DNA of 64,000 bases from Amycolatopsis saalfeldensis (GCF_900110575.1 NZ_FOEF01000008.1:248001-312000); one strand, 5' to 3'. Numbered from the stretch's first letter, positions 16,891 to 25,468 are shown. Notes: a model not told the origin generated them from the letters alone. Program-made: numbers and translations.

Positions 16891-16963
<73 letters not shown>

Positions 16964-16995
16964 CGTACGGGTACTGGTGAAGCGGAGGAGTGGTC

Positions 16996-17433
16996 GTGAG
17001 CGACAGCGACGCCAGCGGCGAGCACGAGCAGGACGAGTCGGGCAAGCAGCCCGGGATCGAGTCCCGCCCGGTCAGCGCCGCGGCTCGGCGTGAGCGCCGC
17101 GCTTCCGCCCGCCCGTCCGGCAAGTCCGAGGCGCGTCCGGAGAGCAAGAACCGGCCGGCGGGCAAGGCGGGCGACAAGGTCGCGAAGCCCGCCGACGCCA
17201 AGGGCGCGCCGACCCCGAAGCGGGACCAGAAGGCCAAGAAGCCTTCGGTCTTCGCCCGGATCATGCGCTTCATCCGCGAGGTCTGGGCGGAGCTGCGCAA
17301 GGTCATCTGGCCCAACCGCAAGCAGATGGTCACCTACACCGCGGTCGTGCTGGTGTTCGTGGTGTTCATGGTGGCCCTGGTGAGCGGCCTCGACCTGGGC
17401 TTCAAGCAGGTCATCGGGCTGGTCTTCGGCTGA
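16996..17433 (+). CDS. secE: Preprotein translocase subunit SecE
   Basis: 145 aa. GTG 16996 is chosen over the in-frame GTG at 16990 because GGAGG lies 7 nt before it. A long, charged, Lys/Ala/Arg-rich cytoplasmic extension (about 85 residues) precedes the conserved SecE core: ARIMRFIREVWAELRKVIWP, then a single C-terminal membrane helix (VVLVFVVFMVALVSGLDLGF). It is the essential clamp subunit of SecYEG. The extension is usual for actinobacterial SecE. nusG follows 79 bp later. Confidence 0.95.
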   Translation: MSDSDASGEHEQDESGKQPGIESRPVSAAARRERRASARPSGKSEARPESKNRPAGKAGDKVAKPADAKGAPTPKRDQKAKKPSVFARIMRFIREVWAELRKVIWPNRKQMVTYTAVVLVFVVFMVALVSGLDLGFKQVIGLVFG

Positions 17434-17512
17434 CGCCGAAAGTGCGCGCCACCGTGCGCCGCGCGGGCCGGCCTGCCCGGACCCGGCAAGTGATCAACTG
17501 AGAGGACGGAAC

Positions 17513-18373
17513 GTGACCTCCGACAACGGCACAGGAGCCGGTCGCGACCTGACCGAGCTTTCCGACGAGCAGGTGCACGCGGCCCTCGGCGACGAGGAGT
17601 CCGCCCACCTCGAGCCCGTCGAGGTGCCCGACGCCGACGAGGTCGACGGAACCGCCGACGAAGACACCGCGGCCGACGACACGACGGACGAGACCACCGA
17701 GGCCGATGCCGAGGTCGTCGAGGCAGAGGTGGCCGAGCCGGCCGCCGAGGCCGACGACCCCGTGGCCGCGCTGCGCGCCGAGCTGATGGCCGCGCCGGGC
17801 GAGTGGTACGTGGTGCACTCCTACGCCGGGTACGAGAACAAGGTGAAGACCAACCTCGAGACCCGGACCACGACGCTGGACGTCGAGGACTTCATCTTCC
17901 AGATCGAGGTGCCGACCGAAGAGGTCACCGAGATCAAGAACGGCCAGCGCAAGCAGGTGCAGCGCAAGGTGCTGCCCGGCTACATCCTGGTCCGGATGGA
18001 CCTGAACGACCAGTCGTGGAGCGCGGTGCGCAACACGCCGGGCGTCACCGGGTTCGTCGGCGCCACCTCGCGCCCGTCGCCGCTCACCGTGGACGAGGTG
18101 CTCAAGTTCCTCGCGCCGCAGGTCGAGAAGGAAGCCCCGGCCAAGGCCGGCAAGGGCGACTCCTCGTCGGCTTCCGCCCCGCTCGGCGGCGGCACCGTGG
18201 AGGTCGACTTCGAGGTCGGCGAGTCGGTCACCGTCATGGACGGCCCGTTCGCGACGCTGCCCGCGACGATCTCCGAGGTCAATGTCGACGGGCAGAAGCT
18301 GAAGGTCCTGGTGTCGATCTTCGGCCGGGAGACCCCGGTCGAGCTGTCGTTCACCCAGGTCTCCAAGATCTGA
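17513..18373 (+). CDS. nusG: Transcription termination/antitermination protein NusG
   Basis: 286 aa from GTG with GAGAGGAC upstream. The first 90 residues are a strongly acidic, low-complexity extension (many Asp, Glu, Ala, Thr) seen in actinobacterial NusG. The NGN domain starts at GEWYVVHSYAGYENKVK, and the C-terminal KOW domain is VGESVTVMDGPFATLPATISEVN...VLVSIFGRETPVELSF. It binds the RNA polymerase clamp and links to Rho or ribosomal S10. A Ser/Ala-rich loop separates the domains. Confidence 0.97.
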   Translation: MTSDNGTGAGRDLTELSDEQVHAALGDEESAHLEPVEVPDADEVDGTADEDTAADDTTDETTEADAEVVEAEVAEPAAEADDPVAALRAELMAAPGEWYVVHSYAGYENKVKTNLETRTTTLDVEDFIFQIEVPTEEVTEIKNGQRKQVQRKVLPGYILVRMDLNDQSWSAVRNTPGVTGFVGATSRPSPLTVDEVLKFLAPQVEKEAPAKAGKGDSSSASAPLGGGTVEVDFEVGESVTVMDGPFATLPATISEVNVDGQKLKVLVSIFGRETPVELSFTQVSKI

Positions 18374-18452
18374 CGGCCGGGAATACGGCCGGCAGTCCCC
18401 GCGTACTGGCAGGTGTGCGGGGGACTCAAGTCAGTTAGAAGGACACAAGGTA

Positions 18453-18887
18453 ATGCCACCCAAGAAGAAGAAGCTTGCGGCGATCATCAAGCTGCAGATC
18501 AAGGCCGGTGCGGCCAACCCCGCGCCGCCGGTCGGCCCCGCGCTGGGCCAGCACGGCGTCAACATCATGGAGTTCTGCAAGCAGTACAACGCCGCGACCG
18601 AGTCGCAGCGTGGGGACGTCGTCCCGGTTGAGATCTCCGTGTACGAGGACCGGTCGTTCGACTTCAAGCTGAAGACGCCGCCGGCCGCCAAGCTGCTGCT
18701 CAAGGCCGCGGGCGTCGACAAGGGCTCGGCCGAGCCCCACAAGACGAAGGTCGCCAAGGTCACCTGGGATCAGGTTCGCCAGATCGCCAAGACCAAGGAG
18801 ACCGACCTCAACGCCCAGGACATCGACCAGGCCGCGAAGATCATCGCCGGTACTGCTCGCTCGATGGGCATCACGGTCACGGACTGA
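18453..18887 (+). CDS. rplK: 50S ribosomal protein L11
   Basis: 144 aa, usual length. It starts MPPKKKKLAAIIKLQIKAG and contains the conserved NPAPPVGPALGQHGVNIMEF segment that contacts the thiostrepton-binding GTPase centre of 23S rRNA; the C-terminal domain ends TARSMGITV. An AGAAGGA site precedes the ATG. It is upstream of rplA in the conserved rplKA pair. Confidence 0.98.
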   Translation: MPPKKKKLAAIIKLQIKAGAANPAPPVGPALGQHGVNIMEFCKQYNAATESQRGDVVPVEISVYEDRSFDFKLKTPPAAKLLLKAAGVDKGSAEPHKTKVAKVTWDQVRQIAKTKETDLNAQDIDQAAKIIAGTARSMGITVTD

Positions 18888-18972
18888 CGTTCGGCTTGTA
18901 GCAACACAGTGGGAGAGCCAGTGCTGGCTCGACACCACACTGATCCGATTTCTTTCAGGTAAGGACAGAAGC

Positions 18973-19692
18973 ATGACCAAGCACAGCAAGGCCTACCGCC
19001 AGGCTGCCGAGCTGATCGACAAGGCGCGCCTGTACGCGCCGCTCGAGGCCGCGAAGCTGGCGAAGGAGACCTCCAAGACCAAGATGGACGCGACCGTCGA
19101 GGTCGCGATGCGTCTCGGTGTGGACCCCCGCAAGGCCGACCAGATGGTCCGCGGCACCGTGAACCTGCCGCACGGCACCGGTAAGACCGCCCGCGTCATC
19201 GTCTTCGCCGTCGGCGACAAGGCCGCCGAGGCCGAGGCCGCCGGCGCGGACGCGGTCGGCACCGATGAGCTGATCGAGCGCATCCAGGGTGGCTGGCTCG
19301 ACTTCGACGCCGCGATCGCGACGCCGGACCAGATGGCCAAGGTGGGCCGCATCGCCCGCATTCTCGGCCCGCGTGGCCTGATGCCGAACCCGAAGACCGG
19401 CACTGTGACCCCCGCGGTCGCGAAGGCCGTCTCGGACATCAAGGGCGGTAAGATCAACTTCCGCGTCGACAAGCAGGCCAACCTGCACCTGGTGATCGGC
19501 AAGGCGTCGTTCGACACCGAGAAGCTGGTGGAGAACTACGCGGCCGCGCTGGACGAGATCCTGCGCGCCAAGCCGTCCTCGGCCAAGGGTCGTTACGTCA
19601 AGAAGATCACCTTCACCACCACGATGGGCCCGGGCATCCCGGTCGACCCGGCGCGGACCCGCAACCTCCTCTCCGAGGAAGCCGGCGTCTGA
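18973..19692 (+). CDS. rplA: 50S ribosomal protein L1
   Basis: 239 aa. Typical L1 features: MTKHSKAYRQAAELIDKARLY, the KKADQ-like RKADQMVRGTVNLPHGTGK motif, the signature GPRGLMPNPKTGTV, and KGGKINFRVDKQANLHLVIGK. It binds the 23S rRNA L1 stalk and in many bacteria represses its own operon. A strong intrinsic terminator lies 18 nt after the stop. Confidence 0.98.
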   Translation: MTKHSKAYRQAAELIDKARLYAPLEAAKLAKETSKTKMDATVEVAMRLGVDPRKADQMVRGTVNLPHGTGKTARVIVFAVGDKAAEAEAAGADAVGTDELIERIQGGWLDFDAAIATPDQMAKVGRIARILGPRGLMPNPKTGTVTPAVAKAVSDIKGGKINFRVDKQANLHLVIGKASFDTEKLVENYAAALDEILRAKPSSAKGRYVKKITFTTTMGPGIPVDPARTRNLLSEEAGV

Positions 19693-19710
19693 GTCGGACA
19701 TCACGGATGA

Positions 19711-19745
19711 GGGCGGCCACGCAGTGTGCGTGGCCGCCCTTTTTT
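19711..19745 (+). terminator. Strong intrinsic terminator after rplA
   Basis: GGGCGGCCACGCA, loop GTG, TGCGTGGCCGCCC: a perfect 13-bp GC-rich stem followed by six T. This is the clearest textbook terminator in the window and closes the rplKA unit. Confidence 0.95.
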
Positions 19746-19761
19746 CGTGTCTGATGGAGCC

Positions 19762-20571
19762 ATGCCGACCTTCACGTCGTTCGACGGGCTCCAGCTGAGC
19801 TACACGGTGTGGGAAGGCGACGGCCGGCACCGGCGCCCGGTGCTGCTCCAGCACGGCTTCGCCGCGGACGCCCAGGCCAACTGGGTCGGCCCCGGTGTCG
19901 TCGAGGCGTTGCTGGACTCGGGTTTCACCGTGGTGGCCCTCGACGCCCGCGGCCACGGCGGGTCCGACAAGCCGCACGACGAGTCCCGCTACGGCGAGGA
20001 GACGATGGCCCGTGACGTCTCTGCCCTGCTCGACGAGCTGGGCTACGACGAGGTGTCGCTGGCCGGCTATTCGCTGGGCGCGATCGTCGCGCTGACCGTG
20101 GCGGCGAACGACAAACGCGTCCGCTGCCTGGCCACGGGCGGCGTCGGCTCCGGGGTGGTGGACTTCGGCGGCGTCGACGTGCGGGTGGTCTCGCCTGAGC
20201 AGGTCGCGGCCGGTTTGCTGGCGAAGGACCGCGCGGACGTGCCGGCGGCGGTCCTGCCGTTCCGGCGGCTGGTCCGGCGGACCGGCGGTGACGTCGAGGC
20301 GCTGGCCGCTGTGCTGCGCGCTTCCCAGCAGCAGACGCGGATCGACCTGACCGCGATCACCGTCCCGACGCTGGTGCTGGCGGGGGAGTCCGATCAGCTG
20401 GCGGCCGAGCCCGAGCGGCTCGCGGCGGCCATCGCGGGCGCCCGGCTGGTGCGCGTGCCGGGTGACCACATGACCGCCGTGGCCGACCCGGCGTTCGTGG
20501 CCGCGCTGGCCGGCTTCTTCGCCTACTCCGACACCGGCGACACCAGGCTGGCGATTTCCTCACCCGCGTAA
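19762..20571 (+). CDS. Alpha/beta hydrolase
   Basis: 269 aa from the ATG at 19762. The fold is clear: oxyanion region LLQHGFAADAQANW, DARGHGGSDKP, nucleophile elbow AGYSLGAIVAL (Ser in G-Y-S-L-G), acid loop LVLAGESDQ and His in VPGDHMTAV near the C-terminus. Substrate unknown. It starts only 17 nt after the T-tract of the rplA terminator, so it relies on a promoter inside that region or on readthrough. Its 3' end overlaps the convergent CoA-transferase gene by 49 bp. Confidence 0.88.
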   Translation: MPTFTSFDGLQLSYTVWEGDGRHRRPVLLQHGFAADAQANWVGPGVVEALLDSGFTVVALDARGHGGSDKPHDESRYGEETMARDVSALLDELGYDEVSLAGYSLGAIVALTVAANDKRVRCLATGGVGSGVVDFGGVDVRVVSPEQVAAGLLAKDRADVPAAVLPFRRLVRRTGGDVEALAAVLRASQQQTRIDLTAITVPTLVLAGESDQLAAEPERLAAAIAGARLVRVPGDHMTAVADPAFVAALAGFFAYSDTGDTRLAISSPA

Positions 20572-21710
20572 CCGAGTTCGGCCAGCACCTCGGCGGTGTG
20601 CTCGCCCTGCGCGGGGGTGTGCCGCCGGACCGAGGCGGGGGTGTCCGAAAGGATCATCGGCGGCCCCACCTGGCGGTAGGTGCCCTCGGTGGGGTGCTCG
20701 ACCAGCGAGACCAGGCCGCTGCCGGTGTAGTACGGGTCAGTCTCGACGTCCTCGAGCTCCAGCACCGGCGCGAACGGGATGGACAGCCCGGCGCAGATCT
20801 CCTGCCACTGCGCGGTGGTCTTCTCGACCGAGACGCGGCCGATCTCGTCGTACAGCTCGCCGTAGTGCTTCGCGCGGCTGGCGGGATCGCCGAAGCGCGG
20901 GTCTTCGGCCAGGTCCTCGCGACCGGCGGCGAGGAAGAAGTCGTGGATGTTCTTTTCGGTGTAGGGCAAAATGCACGCCCAGCCGTCGGCCGTCTTGACC
21001 GCCTGGTGCCCCTCGGTCATCGAGCGGTTGAAGCCCATCGGGCCCACGGCGGGCTCGAAGGTGTGGCCCGCGAGGTGCTCGACCAGGTTGAACGCCAGCA
21101 TCGTGTCGGCCATCGGCACCTCGACCCGCTGGCCGCGGCCGGTGGTGCGCTGGTGGACCACGGCGGCGAGCACGGAGTAGACGATGGTGAGCGCGCACAG
21201 CTTGTCGGCCAGAATCGTTGGTGCGTAGGTGGGTTTGCCGGTGGCGCGGCGCATCAGGTCGGCCATGCCGGAGGAGGCCTGCACGATCTCGTCGTAGGCG
21301 GCCAGCCCGGCGCGGTCGGAGTCGGTGCGGAAGCCCTGGGCGTTGCAGTAGGTCAGCCGGGGGTTCTCGCTCGCCAGCTGCTCGTAACCGAGGCCGAGGC
21401 GCTGCAGCGCGCCGGGGCGCATGTTGGTGACCAGCACGTCGGCGGACTTCACCAGCCGCAGGAACGCCTCGTGCCCCGCCGCCGACTTGAGGTCGAGCTG
21501 GACGCTGCGCTTGTTGCGGTTGACGTTGAGCGCGAGCGCGCCCATGCCGTCGTGCCGCTGCGGGTGCGTGCGCCGGGTGCTGTCACCGGCCGGCGACTCG
21601 ACCTTGACCACGTCGGCCCCGAGGTCGCCCATGATCTGGGTGGCGTAGGGGCCCATGACCACCGACGACAGGTCGATCACCCGGATGCCGTGCAGGGCGC
21701 CTTGGTCCAC
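20523..21710 (-). CDS. CaiB/BaiF family CoA-transferase
   Basis: 395 aa, the normal length for class III CoA-transferases. The N-terminus LHGIRVIDLSSVVMGPYATQIMGDLGADVVKVE, the KRSVQLDLKS motif, NMRPGALQRLGLGYEQL and the catalytic Asp in GLAAYDEIVQASSGM (about residue 140) are all present. It moves CoA between acyl-CoA and a carboxylic acid; the acid here is unknown. It is divergent from an IclR regulator with a palindrome between them, so it is probably controlled by that regulator. Confidence 0.93.
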   Translation of the reverse strand: MDQGALHGIRVIDLSSVVMGPYATQIMGDLGADVVKVESPAGDSTRRTHPQRHDGMGALALNVNRNKRSVQLDLKSAAGHEAFLRLVKSADVLVTNMRPGALQRLGLGYEQLASENPRLTYCNAQGFRTDSDRAGLAAYDEIVQASSGMADLMRRATGKPTYAPTILADKLCALTIVYSVLAAVVHQRTTGRGQRVEVPMADTMLAFNLVEHLAGHTFEPAVGPMGFNRSMTEGHQAVKTADGWACILPYTEKNIHDFFLAAGREDLAEDPRFGDPASRAKHYGELYDEIGRVSVEKTTAQWQEICAGLSIPFAPVLELEDVETDPYYTGSGLVSLVEHPTEGTYRQVGPPMILSDTPASVRRHTPAQGEHTAEVLAELGYAGEEIASLVSPVSE

Positions 21711-21747
21711 TGTGCTCTTCCTCCTTGGTCGGATTTCCTACCCATAA

Positions 21748-21764
21748 ACTTAGGCAACCTAAGT
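21748..21764. promoter_or_regulatory. Palindromic operator candidate between CoA-transferase and IclR genes
   Basis: ACTTAGG-CAA-CCTAAGT, perfect 7-bp arms, in the 85-bp AT-richer divergent region. It lies 32 nt before the IclR start and 38 nt before the CoA-transferase start. Size and position suit an IclR-family operator; the pairing is inferred. Confidence 0.6.
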
Positions 21765-21795
21765 AATCTACGCAATGTGATACGTTGGTATCTAT

Positions 21796-22506
21796 ATGGG
21801 TAATTCTCGGCAGCACCATCGCACCGTCGACCGGGTGGCGTCGATCCTGGAAGCGGTGGCGAACAGTGCTTCGGGGCTGACCTTGACGCAGCTCGCGGCG
21901 CGGCTGGACGCGCCGGTGTCGTCCGTGCAGAAGCTGGTGAACGGCCTGGCGGCGGTCGGCTACCTCGACGAGCAAGACCGCCGTTTCGTGCTGGGCCCGG
22001 CGCCGCACGTGCTGACCGTGCGCTCGGGGCGGGTGCCGGTGCGGTCGATCCCGCACGCGTCGCTGGCCGCGCTGGCTTCGGCGTCGGGCTGCGCCGCTTT
22101 GCTCGCCGTGCAGGTGGGCGACAGCGCGGTGTACGTCGATTGGGCCGGCACGGACGAGCCGTTCGACTACGCGCTTTCGCGCTCCCTCCGCTCGGCCCTG
22201 CCGCACACGGCGTCGGGCCGCGTCTTGCTCGCGTCGCTCCCCGAGGCCTCACGCCGCGCCGTCGTGGCGCACGAATTCGGCGCCGACACCCGCGCGGCCG
22301 TCGACCTGCTCGCCACCCTGTCCACGCTCCGCACGGAGGGCTACGCCCTGGTCGACTCGGGCCACGTCCTGGAGACGATGGCGGCGGTCGCCGTCCCGGT
22401 CATCGAGTCGGACCGGGTGGTGGCGGCGCTGGCTTTGTCGGCCCCGTCGCAGCTCGTAACGCAGCGGTTGCCGGAACTGGTGGGGCTGCTCAGGAATCGC
22501 GGCTGA
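21796..22506 (+). CDS. IclR-family transcriptional regulator
   Basis: 236 aa. The N-terminal winged HTH is HRTVDRVASILEAVANSASGLTLTQLAARLDAPVSSVQKLVNGLAAVGYL. The C-terminal effector domain shows the family layout SRSLRSALPHTASGRVLLASLP then GYALVDSGHVLETMAAVAVPVIESD. It likely senses a small acid or acyl-CoA related to the divergent CoA-transferase and represses or activates both genes through the intergenic palindrome. Its stop is directly adjacent to the stop of the convergent membrane-protein gene, with no gap. Confidence 0.9.
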   Translation: MGNSRQHHRTVDRVASILEAVANSASGLTLTQLAARLDAPVSSVQKLVNGLAAVGYLDEQDRRFVLGPAPHVLTVRSGRVPVRSIPHASLAALASASGCAALLAVQVGDSAVYVDWAGTDEPFDYALSRSLRSALPHTASGRVLLASLPEASRRAVVAHEFGADTRAAVDLLATLSTLRTEGYALVDSGHVLETMAAVAVPVIESDRVVAALALSAPSQLVTQRLPELVGLLRNRG

Positions 22507-23532
22507 TCAGCCGGTGGTCGTGGGCGGCGCCGTGCAGGTCGACGGGCCCTTGGAGTGGCCGACGATCAGCCACTGGCCCTTCTCGACCTGCTTCACGGTG
22601 AAGTCGCCCAGCGCCGGGCCGCCGGTGATGGTGAAGTCGCACGAGTTGACCGGCACCGTGTCGCCGGGCGGCCAGCCGGAGTGCTTGTCGATCGACTCGG
22701 CGTATTCGTCGACGGAGCCAGGGCTCTTGTCCATCTTGTCGTGGATGCCGGGCACGGCCGCGGCGCAGCTCGGGTAGCCGAGGTCGGCGGCGAACTGCTG
22801 CTGGCCGGTCTGGTCGAAGAGGCCGCAGACGTGGTCGACCATGCTTCGCTGGCCAGGCCCGTGCTGGGCGATTCCGTCGTACACCCGCCGCACCGATTCG
22901 TACGGCGAGGCCGTCGTGAGGATCTGGTTCGTGTGGTAGGTCCCGCCGCCTTCGGCTGCGATCTGGGCCGAGGACTTGCCCTCGTCGCTCGGGAAGAAGT
23001 GGCGGTAGGCCCAGGTGGCGGCGATCGCGATGAGCAGGATGACGATGAGCCAGCCCAGCACCTTGCCGCCGAGGCGCTTCAGCCAGCGGGGGGCTCCGCG
23101 GCGCGGGCGGCGGGGTTCTTCGTAGGGGGCCAACGCTCCCGGCGGGCCGGGTGGGACGGGCGGCTGCCAGCCCGGCTGCGTCGCCGGCTGCTGTGCGCCC
23201 ACGGAGACCAGTCCGGCATCGGGTGCCCGGGCGGGCTGATTGCCCTGCTGGGACTGGGTGAACCGCAGATAGTCCTGGAACTGCTGGAATTGCTGGAACT
23301 GGCGCAGCTGCTCGGGATCGAGCTCGGCCGGGGGCTGCGGCACCGCAGGCGGTTGCGCGCCAGGCTGCGCCACGGCCGGGATCTGTGGCGGATTCTGTTG
23401 CGGCGCAGGCGTTTGCGCGGCCGGGCCGGGCGCTGAACCCGGCGACGGCGTCACCCCCTGCGTGCCGTCGGCAGGGGTGGGGCCCGGGTCGGGTTCGCCG
23501 GTCCGCTCGCTGTGATCACGCTGCTCCGCCAC
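22507..23532 (-). CDS. Single-pass membrane protein with Pro/Gln-rich cytoplasmic head
   Basis: 341 aa. The first 140 residues are low-complexity (Pro, Gln, Ala, Gly), with a QFQQFQQFQDYLRFTQSQQ stretch typical of Pseudonocardiaceae membrane proteins. A basic segment (RRPRRGAPRWLKRLGGK) precedes one membrane helix (VLGWLIVILLIAIAATWAY). The extracytoplasmic domain (about 155 residues) has conserved-looking Cys at VDHVCGLF, GYPSCAA, NSCDF and STCTAPP. I do not recognise a family with enzymatic function. It resembles the accessory-domain layout of Mce-associated or lipid-linked membrane proteins, but that is only a resemblance. Confidence 0.75.
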   Translation of the reverse strand: MAEQRDHSERTGEPDPGPTPADGTQGVTPSPGSAPGPAAQTPAPQQNPPQIPAVAQPGAQPPAVPQPPAELDPEQLRQFQQFQQFQDYLRFTQSQQGNQPARAPDAGLVSVGAQQPATQPGWQPPVPPGPPGALAPYEEPRRPRRGAPRWLKRLGGKVLGWLIVILLIAIAATWAYRHFFPSDEGKSSAQIAAEGGGTYHTNQILTTASPYESVRRVYDGIAQHGPGQRSMVDHVCGLFDQTGQQQFAADLGYPSCAAAVPGIHDKMDKSPGSVDEYAESIDKHSGWPPGDTVPVNSCDFTITGGPALGDFTVKQVEKGQWLIVGHSKGPSTCTAPPTTTG

Positions 23533-23628
23533 GTCACCATGATGCCCGCTCGGAGGTGAATTCTCCGAGTGCGGGTCTCTTGTCGCTGGTCAGGAGGGGG
23601 TGGTGGGAAGACTCGGGAAAGCGTGTCG

Positions 23629-23860
23629 TATGCTTGTCCACGGTTCTACCGAAGACCGCTGGTTTTCCGAGCGCCCCATGGCGTGAAGAACGAAGGTCCT
23701 GCCACCAAAACGTGCAGGCGGCCCGCGCAGGAGGAACGAGGCTCGCCCGCGACTGTGTCGTGTGCCATCGAACGCCCCGCGCCTGTCTGCGCCGGGGCGT
23801 TTTGTCGTTTCGATGGGGCTCTCGTGCCAGTGGAAACACTAGCCAAGAGAGGAGGCGACC
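23629..23860 (+). promoter_or_regulatory. rplJ leader with attenuator-like hairpin
   Basis: A -10-like TATGCT at 23629-23634 precedes a roughly 220-nt untranslated leader. Near its 3' end, AACGCCCCGCGC (23771-23782) pairs with GCGCCGGGGCGTT (23789-23801) with one bulge, followed by TTG. This looks like a terminator or anti-terminator element. L10-L12 leaders that bind L10 are known upstream of rplJ in many bacteria; assignment to that family is by position and shape, not by alignment. The rplJ ribosome-binding site GAGAGGAGG lies at the end. No coding gene is seen in 23533-23860. Confidence 0.55.
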
Positions 23861-24415
23861 ATGGCGAAGCCCGACAAGGTGGCGGCCGTCGCCGAGATCG
23901 CGGAGAGCTTCCGCAGCAGCTCGGCCACCGTCGTTACCCAGTACACCGGCCTCTCCGTGTCCCAGCTGTCCCAGCTGCGCCGCGCTCTCGGCACCAGTGC
24001 CAAGTACCGGGTCGCGAAGAACACCCTCGTCGAGCGTGCCGCCAAGGACGCCGGCGTCGAGGGGCTCGAGGACCTGTTCGTGGGCGCGACCGCGATCGCC
24101 TTCATCGAGGGTGAGCCGGTCGACGCCGCGAAGGCCCTTCGCGACTTCGCGAAGGAAAACAACGCGCTTGTCATCAAGGGCGGCTACATGGACGGCAAGC
24201 CGCTGTCCGTGGACGAGATCACCAAGATCGCCGATCTCGACAGCCGTGAGGTCCTGCTCTCCAAGGCAGCGGGCGCGTTCAAGGCGAAGCTTTCCCAGGC
24301 CGCTGCGCTGTTCCAGGCGCCGGCGTCCCAGGTCGCCCGCCTGGCTGCCGCGCTGGAGGAGAAGCAGCGCAACGCCACCGGTACCGAAGCAGCCGAAGCA
24401 CCCGCCGAGAGCTGA
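23861..24415 (+). CDS. rplJ: 50S ribosomal protein L10
   Basis: 184 aa. It starts MAKPDKVAAVAEIAESFRSSSATVVTQYTGLSVSQLSQLR and contains the conserved YRVAKNTLVERAA segment. The C-terminal helix that binds L7/L12 dimers (VARLAAALEEKQRNATG) ends in an Ala/Glu tail. It builds the ribosomal stalk with L7/L12 from the next gene 49 bp downstream. Confidence 0.97.
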   Translation: MAKPDKVAAVAEIAESFRSSSATVVTQYTGLSVSQLSQLRRALGTSAKYRVAKNTLVERAAKDAGVEGLEDLFVGATAIAFIEGEPVDAAKALRDFAKENNALVIKGGYMDGKPLSVDEITKIADLDSREVLLSKAAGAFKAKLSQAAALFQAPASQVARLAAALEEKQRNATGTEAAEAPAES

Positions 24416-24464
24416 ACACCCCCACCCCGAACGTTCCCGTTCGTTTTTTTGAGAGGAAGCCATC

Positions 24465-24851
24465 ATGGCGAAGCTGAGCACCGCCGAGCTGATCGACGCC
24501 TTCAAGGAGCTCACCCTTCTTGAGCTGTCCGAGTTCGTGAAGGAGTTCGAGGACACCTTCGACGTCACCGCCGCCGCCCCGGCCGCCGTCATGGCCGCCG
24601 CCCCGGGTGCCGCTGCCCCGGCCGCCGCCGAGGAGCAGGACGAGTTCGACGTCGTCCTCGAGGGCGCCGGCGACAAGAAGATCCAGGTCATCAAGGTCGT
24701 CCGCGAGGTCGTCTCGGGCCTGGGCCTGAAGGAGGCCAAGGAGCTGGTCGAGGCCGCTCCCAAGGCGCTCCTGGAGAAGGTCGACAAGGAGGCCGCCGAG
24801 GCCGCCAAGGAGAAGCTCGAGGCCGCGGGCGCCAAGATCTCCATCAAGTGA
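24465..24851 (+). CDS. rplL: 50S ribosomal protein L7/L12
   Basis: 128 aa. N-terminal dimerisation helix LSTAELIDAFKELTLLELSEFVKEFEDTF, an Ala/Pro-rich hinge (residues about 38-58), and the C-terminal factor-binding domain EFDVVLEGAGDKKIQVIKVVREVVSGLGLKEAKELVEAAPK. It recruits translational GTPases. GAGAGGAAG precedes the ATG. A strong hairpin follows the gene. Confidence 0.98.
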   Translation: MAKLSTAELIDAFKELTLLELSEFVKEFEDTFDVTAAAPAAVMAAAPGAAAPAAAEEQDEFDVVLEGAGDKKIQVIKVVREVVSGLGLKEAKELVEAAPKALLEKVDKEAAEAAKEKLEAAGAKISIK

Positions 24852-24886
24852 TCACGGGCGCGTGAGCGCCTGCTGCACCACCTCGT

Positions 24887-24929
24887 GAAGGGGCGGGCAT
24901 CCCGAGTGGATGCCCGCCCCTTCCGTTTT
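24887..24929 (+). terminator. Intrinsic terminator after rplL
   Basis: GAAGGGGCGGGCATCC (24887-24902), loop CGAGT, GGATGCCCGCCCCTTC (24908-24923), then CGTTTT: a perfect 16-bp stem. It separates rplJL from the mce operon. Confidence 0.9.
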
Positions 24930-25468
24930 GCGTCACTCCGCGTTGCGTAACAGACAGCGCACGCGAGCTCCAGCGGCACCTACTGCCTGCCGTCACCGGA
25001 GGGCCGTTGCTTGAAGACTTCCGCTGAGGAAGGCCAGAACCAGCTCCACGTGCAGCGCATCCTCATCGAGGTACTGGCTCAGCAGGTCGCCACGCGCCGT
25101 TATCTCCTCGGGCTCACGGCCATCGCCGTGCGGGCGATGGAGGTCAGCCATGTCACGTCCAGTAGCGAATCGATCTGTTCCGCTTACTCCTGTTAGTCCG
25201 AACGAGTGCGAATCGTTGCGCCGCCTGGCTCTGCATCCCGGAGTGACGTGCACTACCGTGCTGCCAGCGGTCACCCGAACTCTGCTCTACCGGGTGAGGT
25301 GCCCACAGGCCTGGCCAGGAAAGAAAACTGGTGAGTAACCTATGCGCATTCAGCTCGTTGCACCTGGTTGACGCGGGGATCGCGGCGCGCATTCGGCGCG
25401 GGCTCCGCTGCCGGCCGGTGGCGCGGGGCGGCAGTGCGCGACGACGCGGAACAGCTCCTGGAGGTGCG
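24930..25468. other. 539-bp region between rplL and the mce operon
   Basis: No convincing gene. Short frames on both strands (for example 24993-25152 minus and 25011-25196 plus) lack ribosome-binding sites and family features. A GTG-started frame from 25331 runs in phase into the ATPase gene, but the Arg-rich translation before 25469 looks non-coding. The mce promoter should lie here; I could not fix it. Confidence 0.5.

Noticed and set aside
24993..25196. Small overlapping frames on both strands between rplL and mkl
   Set aside because: No ribosome-binding sites, no recognisable domains, mutually antisense.
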